Below are positions 42,501 to 54,910 of a stretch of 64,000 nt of DNA, piece after piece. This DNA comes from Chlorella sorokiniana (lineage: Eukaryota > Chlorophyta > Trebouxiophyceae > Chlorellales > Chlorellaceae), in NCBI GenBank assembly GCA_025917655.1, contig CP084618.1, positions 248,001 to 312,000 on the forward strand. The letters are read 5' to 3'. Position 1 is the stretch's first letter. Every line of letters starts with the position of its first letter. Position numbers and translations under genes: made by a program. Below the pieces are notes generated by a model. It searched no databases. It was not told the origin of the DNA and was given only the letters and a program-made list of their open reading frames with translations.

Positions 42501-45500
42501 GGCGGGGCCTTTGCCGCATCCTGCCCAGCCGCACGCCTAGCACGCCCCCTGCTCAGCAGGCTGGAAGCGCAGTCGGTGCAGGGTGGTGTGGTCGCCAGCT
42601 GGCGGCGCACCGCAGGGCCAGCAGGACTCCCAGGGCCAGTCCGCCCGGCAGGCCTCCAGCAGGTCCGCCGCCGCCAGCTCCACCCGCCGCTGCAGCAGGT
42701 CGGCGGCGGAGGAGAGGAAGCGCCAGAGGGCCGCCGCCTGCTCCTCCTCCCCTGCCGCCACCCCTGCCTGGCCCGCAGGCGCAGCAAGGGAGGCGTCATC
42801 GCTGGCCTGAACGCCTGCCTGGGGGCGGGCACAACGGGAGCCTGCTCCACGGTGCCGCGGGCGAGGTCAAAGTGCCAGCAGAGGCCGCCGCCGCCGCCGC
42901 CGCCGCCGCCATACTTGCGCAGCAGCAGCGCCAGCAGCTGGGCCCCGGCGTCGGCCTCCCGGCCGCGGGGGCAGCCCAGCAGGCGCAGCGCGCGGGCCAG
43001 CAGCGGGCGCAGCGCCGCGGGGCTGCCCAGGCCCGGCAGCGGCGCCGGCAGGCGCAGCAGCACCGCCGCCGCCGCCTCGCGCGGCCGCTCCCAGCTGTCC
43101 AACGCCGCTCCTGCAGTGTGTGTGTGTGGGGGTGTGGGGGCGGTGGCAGGCTGTTGCAAGACAGCGCGTGCGCTGTCGGCGGCAAGAGGCGGCGTCTGGG
43201 CAGTGCAAGGGGCAGCTGTAAGCTGGGCGCCTCCCTGCTGCTGCCCGCCAGCTGGGCGTAAGCCTCGGCGCAACGCAAAGGTCGGCAGGGCTGGGCGGCC
43301 GCCGCGGCGCCGCACCCAGCAGCAGCTGCACGGTGCCGGGGGAGCAGAAGGAGGGGCCAAAGGGGTCGAAGCAGTCGCGGCGAATGACGGCCATGGAGCG
43401 CGCCCAGGGCGGGGGCGCCTGTGGGCAGCGGGGGCGAGACAGAAGGGTGCATGCGTGTGTGTGTTGTGAGGCATGGGGAGGTGACGGTGCCAGGCGCATC
43501 ACGTACGTTGCTGCCGGGGGCCTGGGCACCGGCGAGCGACGGAGGGAGGGGGCAAGGGAGGGCCCCTCCCATGTGTGCTGCCCAGGCTGCTGCAAGCCTG
43601 GAGAGTAACGGCTCGCCGCGCCCCTGTCGCCCGGCCGCCCCACCCACCGCAGCGGGGCTCAGCAGGTCGCCAAAGGCCTCCAGCAGCAGCGCCAGCAGCT
43701 CCAGAGCCACGAAGGAGCGCTCGTGGGTGGCGCCTGGGTGTGTGTGTGGGGGGAGAGGGCAGGAGGGGGTTGGGCTGGTGGGAAAGGGTGCAGGTGGTGT
43801 GTGGTCTGATGGCAAAGGGTGAGGGTAGGGTGTAGGTTGGTGGCGAGGGTGAGGGGCATGTGGGCAGTGGCGTTCGTTCATGACGGTATTGAACAAAGCA
43901 GCGGATGAGGCAGGCGGGGCAGCAGGCTGAAGGCGCAATCAGTGCAACAAGGGTGGCAAGCGGACGACAAGGTAGGCTTGCTACGCAGTGCAACAAGGGT
44001 GGCAAGCGCACGATAAGGTAGGCTTGCGACGCCACGGAAACTGCACCCCAGCCACCACTCAGCCTCTCACCCGGGTACAGGCTGGCCAGCAGGGTTGCGC
44101 CCAGCCAGCGCAGCCAGCGCTGCTGGGCCTCCACTGCTGCAAGGGGCGGGCGGGGGGGAGGGGAGTCGTCTTGCCACGCCTTGCTAGGCCGTCCAGCCAA
44201 CATGGCGCAGCAGACGGAGCGTGCGAGGGACCAGCGGTGGGCAGCAGCAGGGGGGGGGCACGCAAGGCGGGCGGCAGCGGCACGTACCTTCAGCGTCCTC
44301 CGCCGCCGCCTGCGAGTCCCGCTGCGGGTGGCGGCGCGCCAGGGCGGCGCCCACGGCGGCGCGCTGCCGCATCAGGAGCTTGAGCAGCGTGGCCAGCGTC
44401 TTGTGCCTCAGCGAACTGCCCGGGCACCTGCACAACCCGGGGGCGGGGACAGAGAGGGATGCGTAGTGTCAGCACCAAAGCGGCGCTGCCGGGCTGCCTG
44501 CACAAGCGGAGCCGTGGCTGCCAGAGGAGGTCACCCTGGGGCGCCACCCACAGCCCCTCCCTGCCCCACTGCGCTTGCCGGAGCGGTGCTGCCGCTCAAG
44601 TGCCTGTCAGCTGCCGTTTACGCAAGGGCATGTCGGCTGCCGGTGAAGCGCCTGTCGGCTTCCGCGCAAACACCTGTCGCAGCGGCCCTTGCCTGAGGGT
44701 GAGCCGCACCGCCTCGGCCGCCACCCCCAGCTCCAGCTGGCTGGGCGGGGCGGTGGTGCGCGGGTGGCAGCACACCAGGGACAGGGCATCCACCCGCAGC
44801 CCCTCGCTGCCGCTGCGCACGGCGGCCAGCAGCGCGGCGCGCACAGCATGCGGCGGCAGGCCGTCCGGGGCCAGCGCATCAAGGTCCTCCAGCAGCTGCT
44901 GCCTGCGGGCGGCCTTGAGCAGCGCCAGCAGCGCGGCGGCGGCGGCGGCGCCCGTCGTCGTCTGAGGAGGGGGTGGGGCCGCCGCCGCCGCCGCCGGGCA
45001 GCGGGCGCAGCAGCAGGGGCAGGGCGGGCGGGTCTTGGGCCAGGAGGCGGGGCAGCAGGTGGGTGGCCAGAGCCTCCCTCGCCGCCTCGCTGCCCCGCAG
45101 CAGCGCCGCCGCCAGGTGGGGCGCCCATGCGGCGCGCCAGCCGCTGGCCGCGCCGCCGTCGGGGCTGCTGCCGCTGTCACCGTGGGATTCCGGCTGGGGT
45201 GGCTGTTCCTGCTGCAGCTGCGCCAGCAGGGCCAGCAGGAAGGTGGATGCCGCCGCCGAGATGAGCTGCTGCCCGGCAGCTTCCACGCAGCTGGGGACCA
45301 GGTCGGGGCCAGGGCCAGCAGCGGCGCGGCCCCCACCCGCGGGACCAGCGCCGCCAGAGCGGCGTACCGCCCCTTTCGGCTCGGGTCTGCACGCAAACGA
45401 TGGGTGGTGGCTTGTTCGCGCTCCAGCCAGCAAGGCAAGCTGGGGTGCAGAGGAGAGGCGGTGCGCCGGGGGAGGGCGAGCGGCAGGCACCCTGGCGGCA

Positions 45501-47898
45501 GGCCGCCATCCGTCCATGCAGCAAGCCGACGAGCAATGCACCGGAAACACCGCTCTGACAGCAGCGCGCACACGGAACCCGTGTCCGCCACCCGCACAAA
45601 ACTTGCACACAACAAATTAGCGGGGGAAACGTGGCTGCCAGCGCAGCCACCCCCAGCCGCTCGCCTCACCCACAGCCAGCAGGTCGGCAGCGATGCGCAG
45701 CAGCACGTCGCCGCCGCCCGCTGCCTCCTGCCCCGCCACCTGCCCCTGCTGCTGCTGCTCGCTGCCCGCCGCTGCTGCCAGCGCAGCACATCCAGCAGGC
45801 AGTCAAAGGCGGCCACCACCCTGCCCAGGGTCTGGCTCAGCTGGGACTGCGTGCAATGGGGGCGGGGGGGGGGCGGCAACACATGTGAGAGGGCGGCGTG
45901 GGTGCGGCTGCACACCTATGAAACACAGGAGAGCAGCTGGTGCGTCGGCGGCCGCAGCGCAGAGCGGGCGGCCTCACCTCGAAGCCCTGCCACAGCAGAC
46001 GCAGCACGAGACGCTGCGCGGCGGCGTCCAGCGCCGGCGGCGCGACCCCGCCCGCCGCCGCCCGCCCCGCTGCTGCCGGCCCTGGCCCGGGCGCCTCGCC
46101 GCCGCCCTCTGCCTGCTGCTGCAGGCTGCGCAGGCGCTCCAGGCAGGCGGCCAGGGTTGAGTGAGCGTGGAAGCGGAAATGCTCGTCGCTGGTGCCGCGG
46201 ATGGCGGCGGCGATGGCGGGCAGCGCGCCGTCGACCAGCAGCAGCCAGGGGCGGCAAGCGGCGGCGGCGCCGCCGCCCAGGCCGGGGCCGGGGCTGGGCG
46301 CGACGCGCAGCGGGGCGCACAGCACGGCGGGGGCAGGGAGGAGATCAGGCCTGCAGGGGGTGCAAGGGGGAGGGTGAGGGGCTGGCGGGCCGGGAGATGC
46401 ACGGGATGTCTGTGGCTCTACTTGAATCTGAGGCCACGCGCAGGGGCCACCTTGCCAGGGCCCCAGCGGGTCACCCCAGCAGAGTGCGAGCCCAGCCCAG
46501 CCAGCCGCTGGCACCAGGAGGCAGCGGCCGCAGAGCACCCCCAACATTCGCAGCCGCAGCCGCCCCCTCAGAGCGCCGCACCTCTCAGGGCGCACAGGCG
46601 GCTGATGGGCGGCAGGCGGCGCAGCTCCGCGGCCAGGCCGCCCATCCCGCGCTGCCTGAGCTGGCAGTCCAGCAGGCCCAGCGGGAGGCGCCCTGCTGGC
46701 GGGGCGGTACTCCCGGCGGTACCGCTCTCCGCACCACCCTCTGCCTCCTCGGGAAGCAGCAGCAGCGCGAGAGGCTGGCCGGGCGAGGAGTCCGCGGCGT
46801 CATCGCCGCCCTCGGCCCCTCCGGGCACCAGCAGCAGCCCCTCCGCCAGGCAGAGCGCCAGCGCCGCAGGGGCGCCGCCGGCAGCGTCGCCGCGGCCGCC
46901 AGCGCGACGGCGGCGGAGGCGAGGGCCTCTCGCACCAAGGCCCGCCCGCTCAGAGCGCACAGCAGCGCGTCGCCGGCGGCCACTACGGCGGACGCGCCAG
47001 CGGCGGGCTGCTCCGCCAGCATGGCGCCGCCGTGCAGGCTGAGCAGGTAGTACATGGCGGAGACTGCGACGTGCGGGGAGGGAGCAAGGAACGGCGGCAC
47101 GTGTATGAAGCGGCAGCAGGGCAACCGTGCGGCTGCAGCCGCCCGGCAGGCACAGCCATGCAGCGGCAGCGAGCGCCGCTTGCAGGGCCGTGGACAGCCA
47201 AGGCGCAGCAGCGGCGCAGCGGCCGTGCGGCAGCAAGAGGCCTCACCGCTGTCTTGCACTCCCTCCATTGTGGCGGCGTCCACCCCCGCCCCATCCCCTC
47301 CTGGCTGCCCGCCGGCCTCGCCGCCCTCTGCAGCCTGTAGCGCCGCACGCACGCCGCCCGCCAGCGCGGCCACGGCGGGCGCAGCGCAGGGGGCCAGGGC
47401 GGGCTTGCAGGCGGGGTGGGCCAGCAGGGAGGCCAGCGCCGAGCCGAGCAGCAGAGCGGTGCTGTGCCCGCCGCTGCCGCCGCCGCCGCCGCTGTCGAGC
47501 TCGGCCTGGGCCAGCTGCTGGATGCGAGCCGCTGCCAGCTGCGCAAAGGATGCGCCGCCTGCCCGCTGCCCCCGCTGCTGCTCCTCCAGCAGCGGCCGCA
47601 GCCCCGACAGCAGCTGCTTGTGCAGCGGGCGGCTGTTGGGCAGCAGCAGCAGCTCCACCAGCAGCTCCTGGGCCCGCTGCTGCTCGGCCGCCGCATGCTG
47701 CTGCTGCTGCGGGCTGGCGGCGGCGGCGGCGGCGGCGCCCAGCTGCACGGCCAGGCGGCACACCGGCTTCAGCGCATCCATCTCTGCGTACGTGCTGCCA
47801 AGCTGCAGCAGCTTCAATAGGGCGGCTGCAAACTGTCGCAGCTGGGGCGAGGCGGCCGCGGTGAGGCCATCCGCAGGCTCCCCAGCCAGCGCCAAGAC
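36619..47898 (-). CDS. THADA/Trm732-like protein (DUF2428, partner of tRNA 2'-O-methyltransferase)
   Basis: A very large helical-repeat protein. Trm732/THADA partners Trm7/FTSJ1 for 2'-O-methylation of tRNA position 32. Blocks recognised in order: IRGTSDEHFRFHAHSTLAAC (46220), LALTYAVSDITLPILSKPQ (42280), GAWQSAKEAGLLLG with LARALPIEG (41750), MARRFTVLLCQLKHNGAVDK (41380), ADIVRRSAGLPFGVAAIFYA (41200/41060), LLHEGMAELLATAG (40680), VHALNCLRSVFQDADLAVEA (40270), PQWEVRNAASLCYTALLVRL (40160/39980), FFARHPSLHPFLLRQLA (39580), and NALHGCLLQLRALLEAA (39080). RRSAGLPF and VRNAAS are the DUF2428 hallmarks. The first clear exon begins at 47898 after an acceptor; the start exon lies farther right and is unresolved. 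Missing bases at 41733-41736 and 41771-41774 break one conserved exon, and more breaks occur in Ala-rich parts. The gene ends QREQVLFLV at 36619. Confidence 0.85.
38408..38430. repeat. (GT)n microsatellite in intron
   Basis: About 11 GT dinucleotides lie in an intron of the THADA-like gene. Confidence 0.9.
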
Positions 47899-48414
47899 CT
47901 GTCGGGAGAGGCGGCGGCGGGCAGGCAGATATAAGATACCATGGCCACTGCCGTCGTGCATGCATGGCGGTGTCAATACCCAAGCAGCATCGACATTGTT
48001 CCGATGCTGTTTAAGGAGGGCGAAGCCGGCGCAGCGGGCAGAGCGTTGCGAGCAGCATGCGAAAGGCAGGCGACGGGGGCTGGACAAGGCGCGCAACACA
48101 CCTTCGAAATGTACGACTCTGGTACGACCAGGCCGCTGCCATCCCAGCGTTTTTGCTTCTGGCACTTCTTGAGTTTGCTGGCCACCATCCTGCTGGAGGC
48201 CCAACTTCGAGCGGTGTGCTACCACATGATATGACGTATCGCAATGCACGAGTTTCAGCACCCAATGGCAGCCCCATTCCTGTCGAACGACACCCTGCTG
48301 GCGCCACATCAGTCGTTCAAGTCGGGCGACCTCCCTGTGCAAATTTGCTGATTGCACCAAATCGATGAGTCGCAACAGTCAATCAGCAGCAGCGCTCGCT
48401 GCTGCTCGCTGCAG
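47899..48414. promoter_or_regulatory. Divergent upstream region of the THADA-like and GT7 genes
   Basis: It separates the first placed exon of the THADA-like gene (-) from the GT7 start (+). It probably contains the missing THADA-like start exon and both promoters. A minus-strand frame stays open through it from 48375, but I could not fix a start codon. Confidence 0.45.
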
Positions 48415-51170
48415 ATGAACGGCAGGACGCCACCCAGGCCTGCCTCCAGGCAGCTGGGAGGAGGGGGCCGCGGCCCTTTCAACCTCAAGTTGTTGTTGGG
48501 ACTCGTGATGACGTCTGCGGCAGTGCTGATCGTGCTCAGCATGACTCTGAAGGCAAGCGCGTGCTGCGACGTGGCGCCCGCCTCGGTGCAGGCCTGTCCC
48601 ACCCTGCCCTCCCTGCTGCTGCAGCTGCCGCGCAGCACCCTGCTGCTGGAGGAGGAGCTGGCTGAGCTGCTGGCGGTGCACCGAGGGGCGGACTGCCCCT
48701 GCCGGGAGGGGCGCGGGCGGCGCGCCGGTGTACTGCCGCCTGGGCCTGCCGCCCAACGCTAGCGCTGCCCTGCCGGAGGGCGGCAGCGGCGGCAGCAGCA
48801 GCAGCGGCGGCAGCGGCAGCAGCGGCAGCCCGCCTGCAAACGACACAGCCAGGATGGAAGCAGCAGGGGAGGCGGCGGGGGCCAGGGTGCAGGCGCCGCC
48901 TCCAACAGCAGCAGCAGCAGCAGCAGCGGCGGCAGCAGCAGCAGCGCAGGCGAGGTGCAGCACCGGCTGGCGGTGCTCATCCCTTACCGAGACAGGCAGG
49001 AGCACCTGGCGGCGCTGCTGACGGAGCTGCGCCCCTACCTTGAGCGCCAGCGCCGCACTCACGACGTGTTTGTGGTGGAGCAGGCGCGCCGCTGCCTGCT
49101 GCCTGCTGCTACCTGCCGCGCTGCCTGCTGCCGGCTGCGCTGCCTGTCGCCTGCTGCGCTGCTTGCCGCCTGCTGCTGGGCTGGGGGGCCGACCGGCCAG
49201 CCAGCTGGCGATGCTGCCGGCCACCGGCAGCGCTGCTGCCTGCCTGCCTTCCGCTGCCCGTCCGCTGATCGATGGCTCACCAAGCATTGGCTGCCGCTTG
49301 CACGCCTCACCGCCGCCGCTGTCGGCCCACCGCGTTGTTGCCCCCTCCGCTGCCCGTGTGCCTGCAGGCCGACGGCTTCCTCTTCAACCGCGGCCTGCTG
49401 CTGAATGCGGCGGCGCAGCTGCTCCAGGGCAGCTCCTACGACTACTACGTCTTCCAGGTGCGGTACCGTGCGGTACCGTGCAGTGACAGGCCAGCGCTGG
49501 AAGGGGGCGCTCGAGGCGCGCCCGGCGCTTGCTGTGGCACGGCGATCGCTGGACATACAGCCACTGCCTGCCTGCCAGAGATGCTTCTGAAACGGGCCGT
49601 CAGCAAGTTTGATGCCTTAGCTGCGCCCCCTCCCCAAACTCATGCAGGATGTTGATACAATACCGCTGGAGAAGGGGGACATCCAGTACAGCTTCCCCGA
49701 GGTGCGCCGCCTCGCCCTCACGCATCGCCGGCAGCATGCCAAGTCGGCACAGGCGGCCGGCTGGAGCCCTTCTCTTGGCCGTACCTGTGATCGCCGCTGT
49801 TCCCAGATTAGGCCAGCTCTCACGGCCCGCCGAGCCACCCCTTGCAGGCAACGCGCCGCTGCACCTCACCCCCACTGGCTGCACCCCAAGAGCACTTTTG
49901 AGGACTTCTTTGGCGGCCTGCTGGTCATCAGCGGGCAGCAGTTCAGGCGCATCAACGGCTTCGGCACGCAGGTGGGGTGGGGGCTGCAGGCGGGGATGGC
50001 GAGGGGAGGAGCGGAGGGGGCCGGATCCCGTCTCTCGTGGAGAAGCACTCTGCGTGCTGCTGGCCACGCGGCGCCCGTTTGGCCCATGCCGCCCCGCCGC
50101 CGCCGCAGTTTTGGGGCTGGGGGCGCGAGGACGACAACCTGAGGGAGCGGCTGGTGCAAGCCGGTGGGTGGCGCTCGCGCGCGCTGCGCTGAGCCGCCAA
50201 CGCGCCGGGCAGCAGCGCACGACCAGCCGGGCCTGTTGATGGTGCCTCCCCAGAGAGCCGCTCACCGCTTGAGGCGCCGCCTCTGGCCCCCCCCACACAC
50301 ACACAGGCATGTGGCCTCCGGAGTACCCGGTGTCTGCCAGCGAGGCGGGGCGGCTGAGCAAGCGCCGCTACTTCAGGCACCAGGCGCACCAGCAGGCGGA
50401 AGAGGTGTGTGTGTGTGTGTGGGGGGACGGCTGCGCAGGCTGGCTGCCGCGCATGCTGGGCTGGAGGCGCTGCGCGCAGCGCGGTGCACCAGCAGCTCGG
50501 GGCTGCTCGCTGGCACACGGGGTGCCTGCCGCCGGTGCCTGCCGCTCATCCCACGCCACCCACCCATGCGTGCAGCTGCGCGCGGCGGCAGACGCGAGCG
50601 GCGAGGTGCAGTACTTCCAGGCGAGTGCCTGCGGGACCACAGGCAGCTGCTTGCCCGTGTGGTACCGCCCCCGCCTCAGGGGGAGGCTCACCCCTACGCG
50701 GGTCCTCACATCGCTGCCATGCTGCTGCCGTACCTCGGTTCCGCAGGAGAACCCGCGCATCCCGTACCGCGGCGCCAAGATCATGTCCAGCCAGCCGCAG
50801 TTCCTGCGAGACTTTGCCACCGGCCTCAACACCACCATGTTCTCGTGAGACGCTGCCCCGCAGCGCGGTCGGCCTCCGCAGGGCTGCCTGTGGCGCTGAA
50901 AACGTGCAGGCTGCCTGTGCAGTTGTTAACCGTGTTGGCTTCCGGCGAAGTGACCCCCACCCCCTGCTCACACAAACCCACCGCCCCAAATGACCCCCCC
51001 GGGCTTGCAGGGTGCTCAGCATCTCTCCCTTCCTCAACTCCACCCGGCTGTCGCTGGCGCTGCACTGCAACGTCACCGCCACGCCCTGGTGCCAGCCCGG
51101 GGCCATCGGCAGCCGGAAGGCGCCGTCCATCAAGCATGCGGCTGCGGTGCACGCGGTCGTGGGCAGCTGA
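48415..51170 (+). CDS. GT7-family glycosyltransferase (beta-1,4-galactosyltransferase-like), type II membrane protein
   Basis: Short N-tail, then the membrane anchor NLKLLLGLVMTSAAVLIVLS, a stem rich in Gly/Ser/Ala, then the catalytic domain. Family signatures: LAVLIPYRDRQEHLAALLTE, ADGFLFNRGLLLNAA (49368-49457), YYVFQDVDTIPLEKGDIQYS with the metal-binding DVD (exon 49648-49701), FFGGLLVISGQQFRRINGFG (to 49971), and FWGWGREDDNLRERL, the acceptor-side GWGxEDD motif. Later exons give MWPPEYPVSASEAG, ENPRIPYRGAKIMSSQPQF, and LNSTRLSLALHCNVTATPW to TGA at 51168-51170. GT7 enzymes transfer Gal or GalNAc from UDP-sugars in the Golgi lumen. Donor and acceptor here are unknown. Two introns use GC donors (after 49083 and 50620). 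Frame breaks lie in the stem and at 49869-49873. Start at 48415 was preferred; an in-frame Met also exists at 48352. Confidence 0.85.
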
Positions 51171-52113
51171 GCGGCAGCGCGCTGTAAACCCCCATGCCAA
51201 GCCCTCAGTTGGTGGCACACAGCCGCCCCAGCAGCTCCTGTCTGTCCGTCTGGGCTGTCCTGGCCGGGACTGCAGCCACGAGGTATGCAGCAGTGACAGA
51301 ATCCAGGCCCAGGCAGGCACAAATCGGCATGCATGCGCATGCGCCGGCAGCCTGGGATACAGATGCGACGGGTCGTCAGGTTCGGCGTGTGTGGGGCAAA
51401 GGGGCATATGTGTGGGGACAAGAACGAAAACAAGCCGCCTGGATGAAAACGCTGAGGGACGGCGGGACGTGGGACGGCACGGGAGGGCAGAGCTGAGCCG
51501 CGCAGGCAGCAAATGCGGGCTGCCTCAAAACGGGGGGCACCGGGGCGCGTTTGCGACGTCGGCCTGTGCGAAATTCCTCGCCATGTGATATGCAAGCCAA
51601 AAGGATGGCAGGTGGGGGCGGGTAGGTCAGGGAGGGCGCAGCCATGAGGCGGCGGATACATTGCAGGGTCGAGGTACAAGGGCAGCAGGGAAGGGGGACG
51701 GATCAAAAGCAAAGAACAGGGCGCGCTCCGGGCTGGCGAGGGCCGCGCGTGGCGCAAGGGCGCGCAGGCAGCCAGCCAGCGGCCGCTGGGGAAACAGGCA
51801 TTGCGGGGAGAACAGCAGGGGAAGAACTGCAAACTGAAAAAATGGTGCGCAGGGGCCCTCCAGCTTGTGCAAACCAGGGAGCTGGAGGCAGCCGCTTGCG
51901 CGGGTGCAGCAGGAATGCATTCGTTGGTTGGGGGGCCGCTGCCAGCTGTGGGCGGCAGCAGCACGCCGCCGGCAGCCGCCAGGTGCCCGCCTCGTTCGCT
52001 CCGCCTGAGCTGGCTTGTGCCAGGCACGGCTTCACTGGGCAGGTCACTGCAGATGGCCAGCCAGGCGGACGGCCCATGCTGGTGATCCGGCGCCAGGGAG
52101 AGGAGCCTCCGCA
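51171..52113. other. Intergenic region between convergent genes
   Basis: 3' flanks of the GT7 gene (+) and the GARP gene (-). No supported gene or repeat. Confidence 0.55.
51183..51187 (+). terminator. Candidate TGTAA polyadenylation signal for the GT7 gene
   Basis: TGTAA lies 13 nt past the stop codon. This is close for a chlorophyte 3' UTR, so a later site may be the one used. Confidence 0.3.
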
Positions 52114-54910
52114 TCACACCCCGCCTTCTGCCGTGCGGCCGTCTGCAAAGAGGAGCGAGCGCGAGAGGGATGAGACAGGCAGGCAGGGGCGGGCAGCCGC
52201 GCTACCCCCAGGGTTGGACCGCACAGCGGCTTGCTGGCGCGCTGCAGAGCGGCAGCAGCTCACCGGAAAGCTCCGAGGGAGCCGGCAGCAGCGGGGACGC
52301 GGCAGCAGCGCCGGCCGCAGCGGCGCCGGCGGCCGGTGCCGCCGCCTCTGCCATCAAGGCGTCGGCCGCGGCTGCCGCTGCCCCGCCGGCGGCGGGGGTG
52401 GCGAGTGTGGCGCGGCCGGGCCCCGAGTTGCGGTCCTCGTCGTCGCCACGTTTGGCCTGCAACGTGGGGGGCAGTGGGAGCTTCGCGCCTTTCGACTACT
52501 GCAGGCCCCCTGCAAAGCGTCCCGGCAGCCCGGGCCAGCTGGGCGGGCAGGCCTCAGCCCCTCCCCCATGTGCACACGACATGCAGCCCGCCCCCCGCCC
52601 AGCAAAGCAGGCGCACCCGCGGGCGCGCCCCTTCCGCTGCCCACAGGCGCGTGGCCGGCGGAGCCGCGCCGCCGCCGCCCCCTCCTCCTCCTCCTTCTTC
52701 AGGCGCATGCGGTGCTTCTGCAGATGGCTGGCCACGTTCTCGCGGGTCAGCCCGCTGACGCCCATCTCCTGCGCCGGGGGCGGGGGGCACCAGGGGGAGA
52801 TGGGGCAGCCGCAAGCATGTGGGGACAACAGCAGAGGGGCCACGGTGGGGCGCAGCACCAGACGGACGGGGGCCCGCTGCGTGCAGCGCTCAAGGGGGTG
52901 CTGCCGGGCAGGCGGGGAGGGGCAGCGGCAGCAGCCAGCCTGCGCCGAGCGCATGCCGCCCCTGCCCTGAGCAGGAGCGGCGGCTGGGGAGCAAGACCCC
53001 GCACGCGGCACCCCTTGCCCCGCCCCTGTGCGGCCGGCAAGGGCGGCAACAGCACACACCGCAGCGCAGGCCTGCCCCGGCCCCCTGCCCCCAGATCGCC
53101 CAGGCACTGCAGCCCCCTCCTCCCACCCTGGCCATCCGCCTGCCCAGCCCCCCACCTTCATCACAGCCTTGGGCAGCGCCTTGTCCACTCCCCCACCCGC
53201 TCCACAGCCTCCAGGAAGCGCTTGTGCAGCGCGGCGGTCCAGATGAGCCTGCGGCGGCGGCGGCGGGCGGCGGCGGCGGGCGGGTGAAGGGCAGGCGGCA
53301 GGCGGCAGGCGGTGGCTGCGGGCGGCTGCCAGCAGCCCGCCTGGCTCCCCCACCCCCGCCTCCCCATCCTCCCAGCCTGGGGAATGGGCACAACACAACG
53401 AGCGCACCTGGCCTTCTTGAGTGCGCAGGCCTCATCCTCCAGGCCGCCGCCGCCAGCCCCCTCAGACTGGTTGACCACCTCGCCCCCGCCGGCAGCGCGG
53501 GCAGCGCCATGGACGGCAGCTGGGCGGCGGCGCCGCCCGCGCCGCTGCCGCCGGGCAGCGTCGGGAAGGGCAGCGAGGAGCCGGCGCCCGCCGCCTGGCC
53601 CATGCCCGGGAACTGCATGCCGGGGTACTGCGGTGGGAGAGCGGGAAGCGGGGGGCGGCTCGGCATGGCATGCTGGGCAGGGAGGAGCAGCAGGCGGCGG
53701 CACGGGGCCGTTGGCAGCCGGCGCAGGCGGGCGCAGCAGCCAGGGGCGTGCAGGTACAAACACACGAAAACGTGCCTGCATGCCGGCGGCGTAGGGCGGG
53801 TAGCTGTAGCCGTACTGGCCGCCGCCGTACTGCTGGCCGTACATCGACCAGCCGCCGTACGGGTTCTGGAAGCCGTAGGCGGCGGCCGCGGCCTGCTGCT
53901 GGTAGGCCGCCGCCTGCTGGCGCTGGTAGAACGCGGCGGCGTCGCCCGGCGAGCCGGCCGCGCCGCCCGCGGCCGCGGCCGCCGCCTGCTGCTGCTGCTG
54001 GTAGCTGGCTGCGGCGGCCTGCTGCTGGTAGGCCGCCTGCTGCTGGTAGGCCGCCTGCTGCTGCGCGTACATGGCCATGGCGGAGGCCTGCTGCGCGTGC
54101 GCCGCCGCCGCCGCCTGCTGCTGCTGCTGGAACTGCGCGTACACGGCGGCCTGGTCGTGCTGGGCCTGCGCAAAGTCGTAGCGCAGGTGGGGCGGCGCCT
54201 CCGCGCGGCGCTCGCGATCGGAGGAGCCAAAGGGCTGGGAGGGGCCGTCGCCCACCCCCACCTCCACCTCGCCGCCCTCCTCCTCGGGGGGCGGCGGCGC
54301 CGCGCGGCGCCTCGGCCAGGGCCGCCACCGCCGCCTTGGCCTGGTCGGTGAGGAGGCCGGAGAAGGAGGCGGGGCGCGGGGCGGAGGCGCGCCCCTGCAT
54401 GACCAGCCCCTCGTCCCTGACGGCGCCGCCGCCGCCGCGGGGCCTGCCCCGGGGCGGGCGCTGCCGGCGCGGTGATGGGCGGCTGCGCCGTCGCTGCTGC
54501 GTGGCCGGCGAGGGCCGCCGCGCCGCCGGGGGAGGGGATGGGCAGCAGCAGCTGCTCGCGCGAGCCCGTGCCCGTGGCGGCGCCCTGCGCCGGGGCCGCC
54601 GCTGGGCCTGCCGCCCCGCCCGACGCCTCGCCGCGGGCTGCGCCGCTGCGCCGCCGCCGCGGTGGCGGGGGGCTGGCGCGCGCGCGGGCAGGCAGGTGAC
54701 TGATGAGTCGGTGCTGAGGCCAAAGCTGACGGCCAGCGCCGGCGGCACCAGGCTGGAGTTCAGGTCGACCGTCTCGGCCAGCAGCGTCTGCAGGAAGTAG
54801 TCCAGGTCCTGGTTGCACTGGTTGACGCCCGGGTCCGACCACAGGGGCTCGGGCCCGCTGCCGCCGCCGCCGCCCGAGTGGCTGCGCTGCAGCACGCCTC
54901 CGGCCTGCAT
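52114..54910 (-). CDS. GARP (Myb-like) transcription factor, LUX/PCL1 or ROC15-like DNA-binding domain
   Basis: Met at 54910 (MQAGGVLQRSHSGGGG), then QCNQDLDYFLQTLLAETVDL, a possible regulatory helix. The centre is a long Gln/Ala/Tyr-rich region (AVYAQFQQQQQAAAAAHAQ, YQQQAAYQQQ, NPYGGWSMYGQQYGGG) typical of activation or condensate-prone domains. The GARP domain is split over three exons near 53260-52690: RLIWTAALHKRFLEAVERVG, VDKALPKAVMK, and EMGVSGLTRENVASHLQKHR followed by MRLKK. The WTAALHKRF, LPK and GLTRENVASHLQK signatures match plant LUX/PCL1 and algal ROC-type circadian GARP factors. A missing G in the run 53190-53194 breaks the frame inside this domain. The C-terminus is Ala-rich and ends DGRTAEGGV at 52114. 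No receiver domain is visible, so a type-B response regulator is unlikely. It is divergent from the DYRK gene. Confidence 0.88.
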
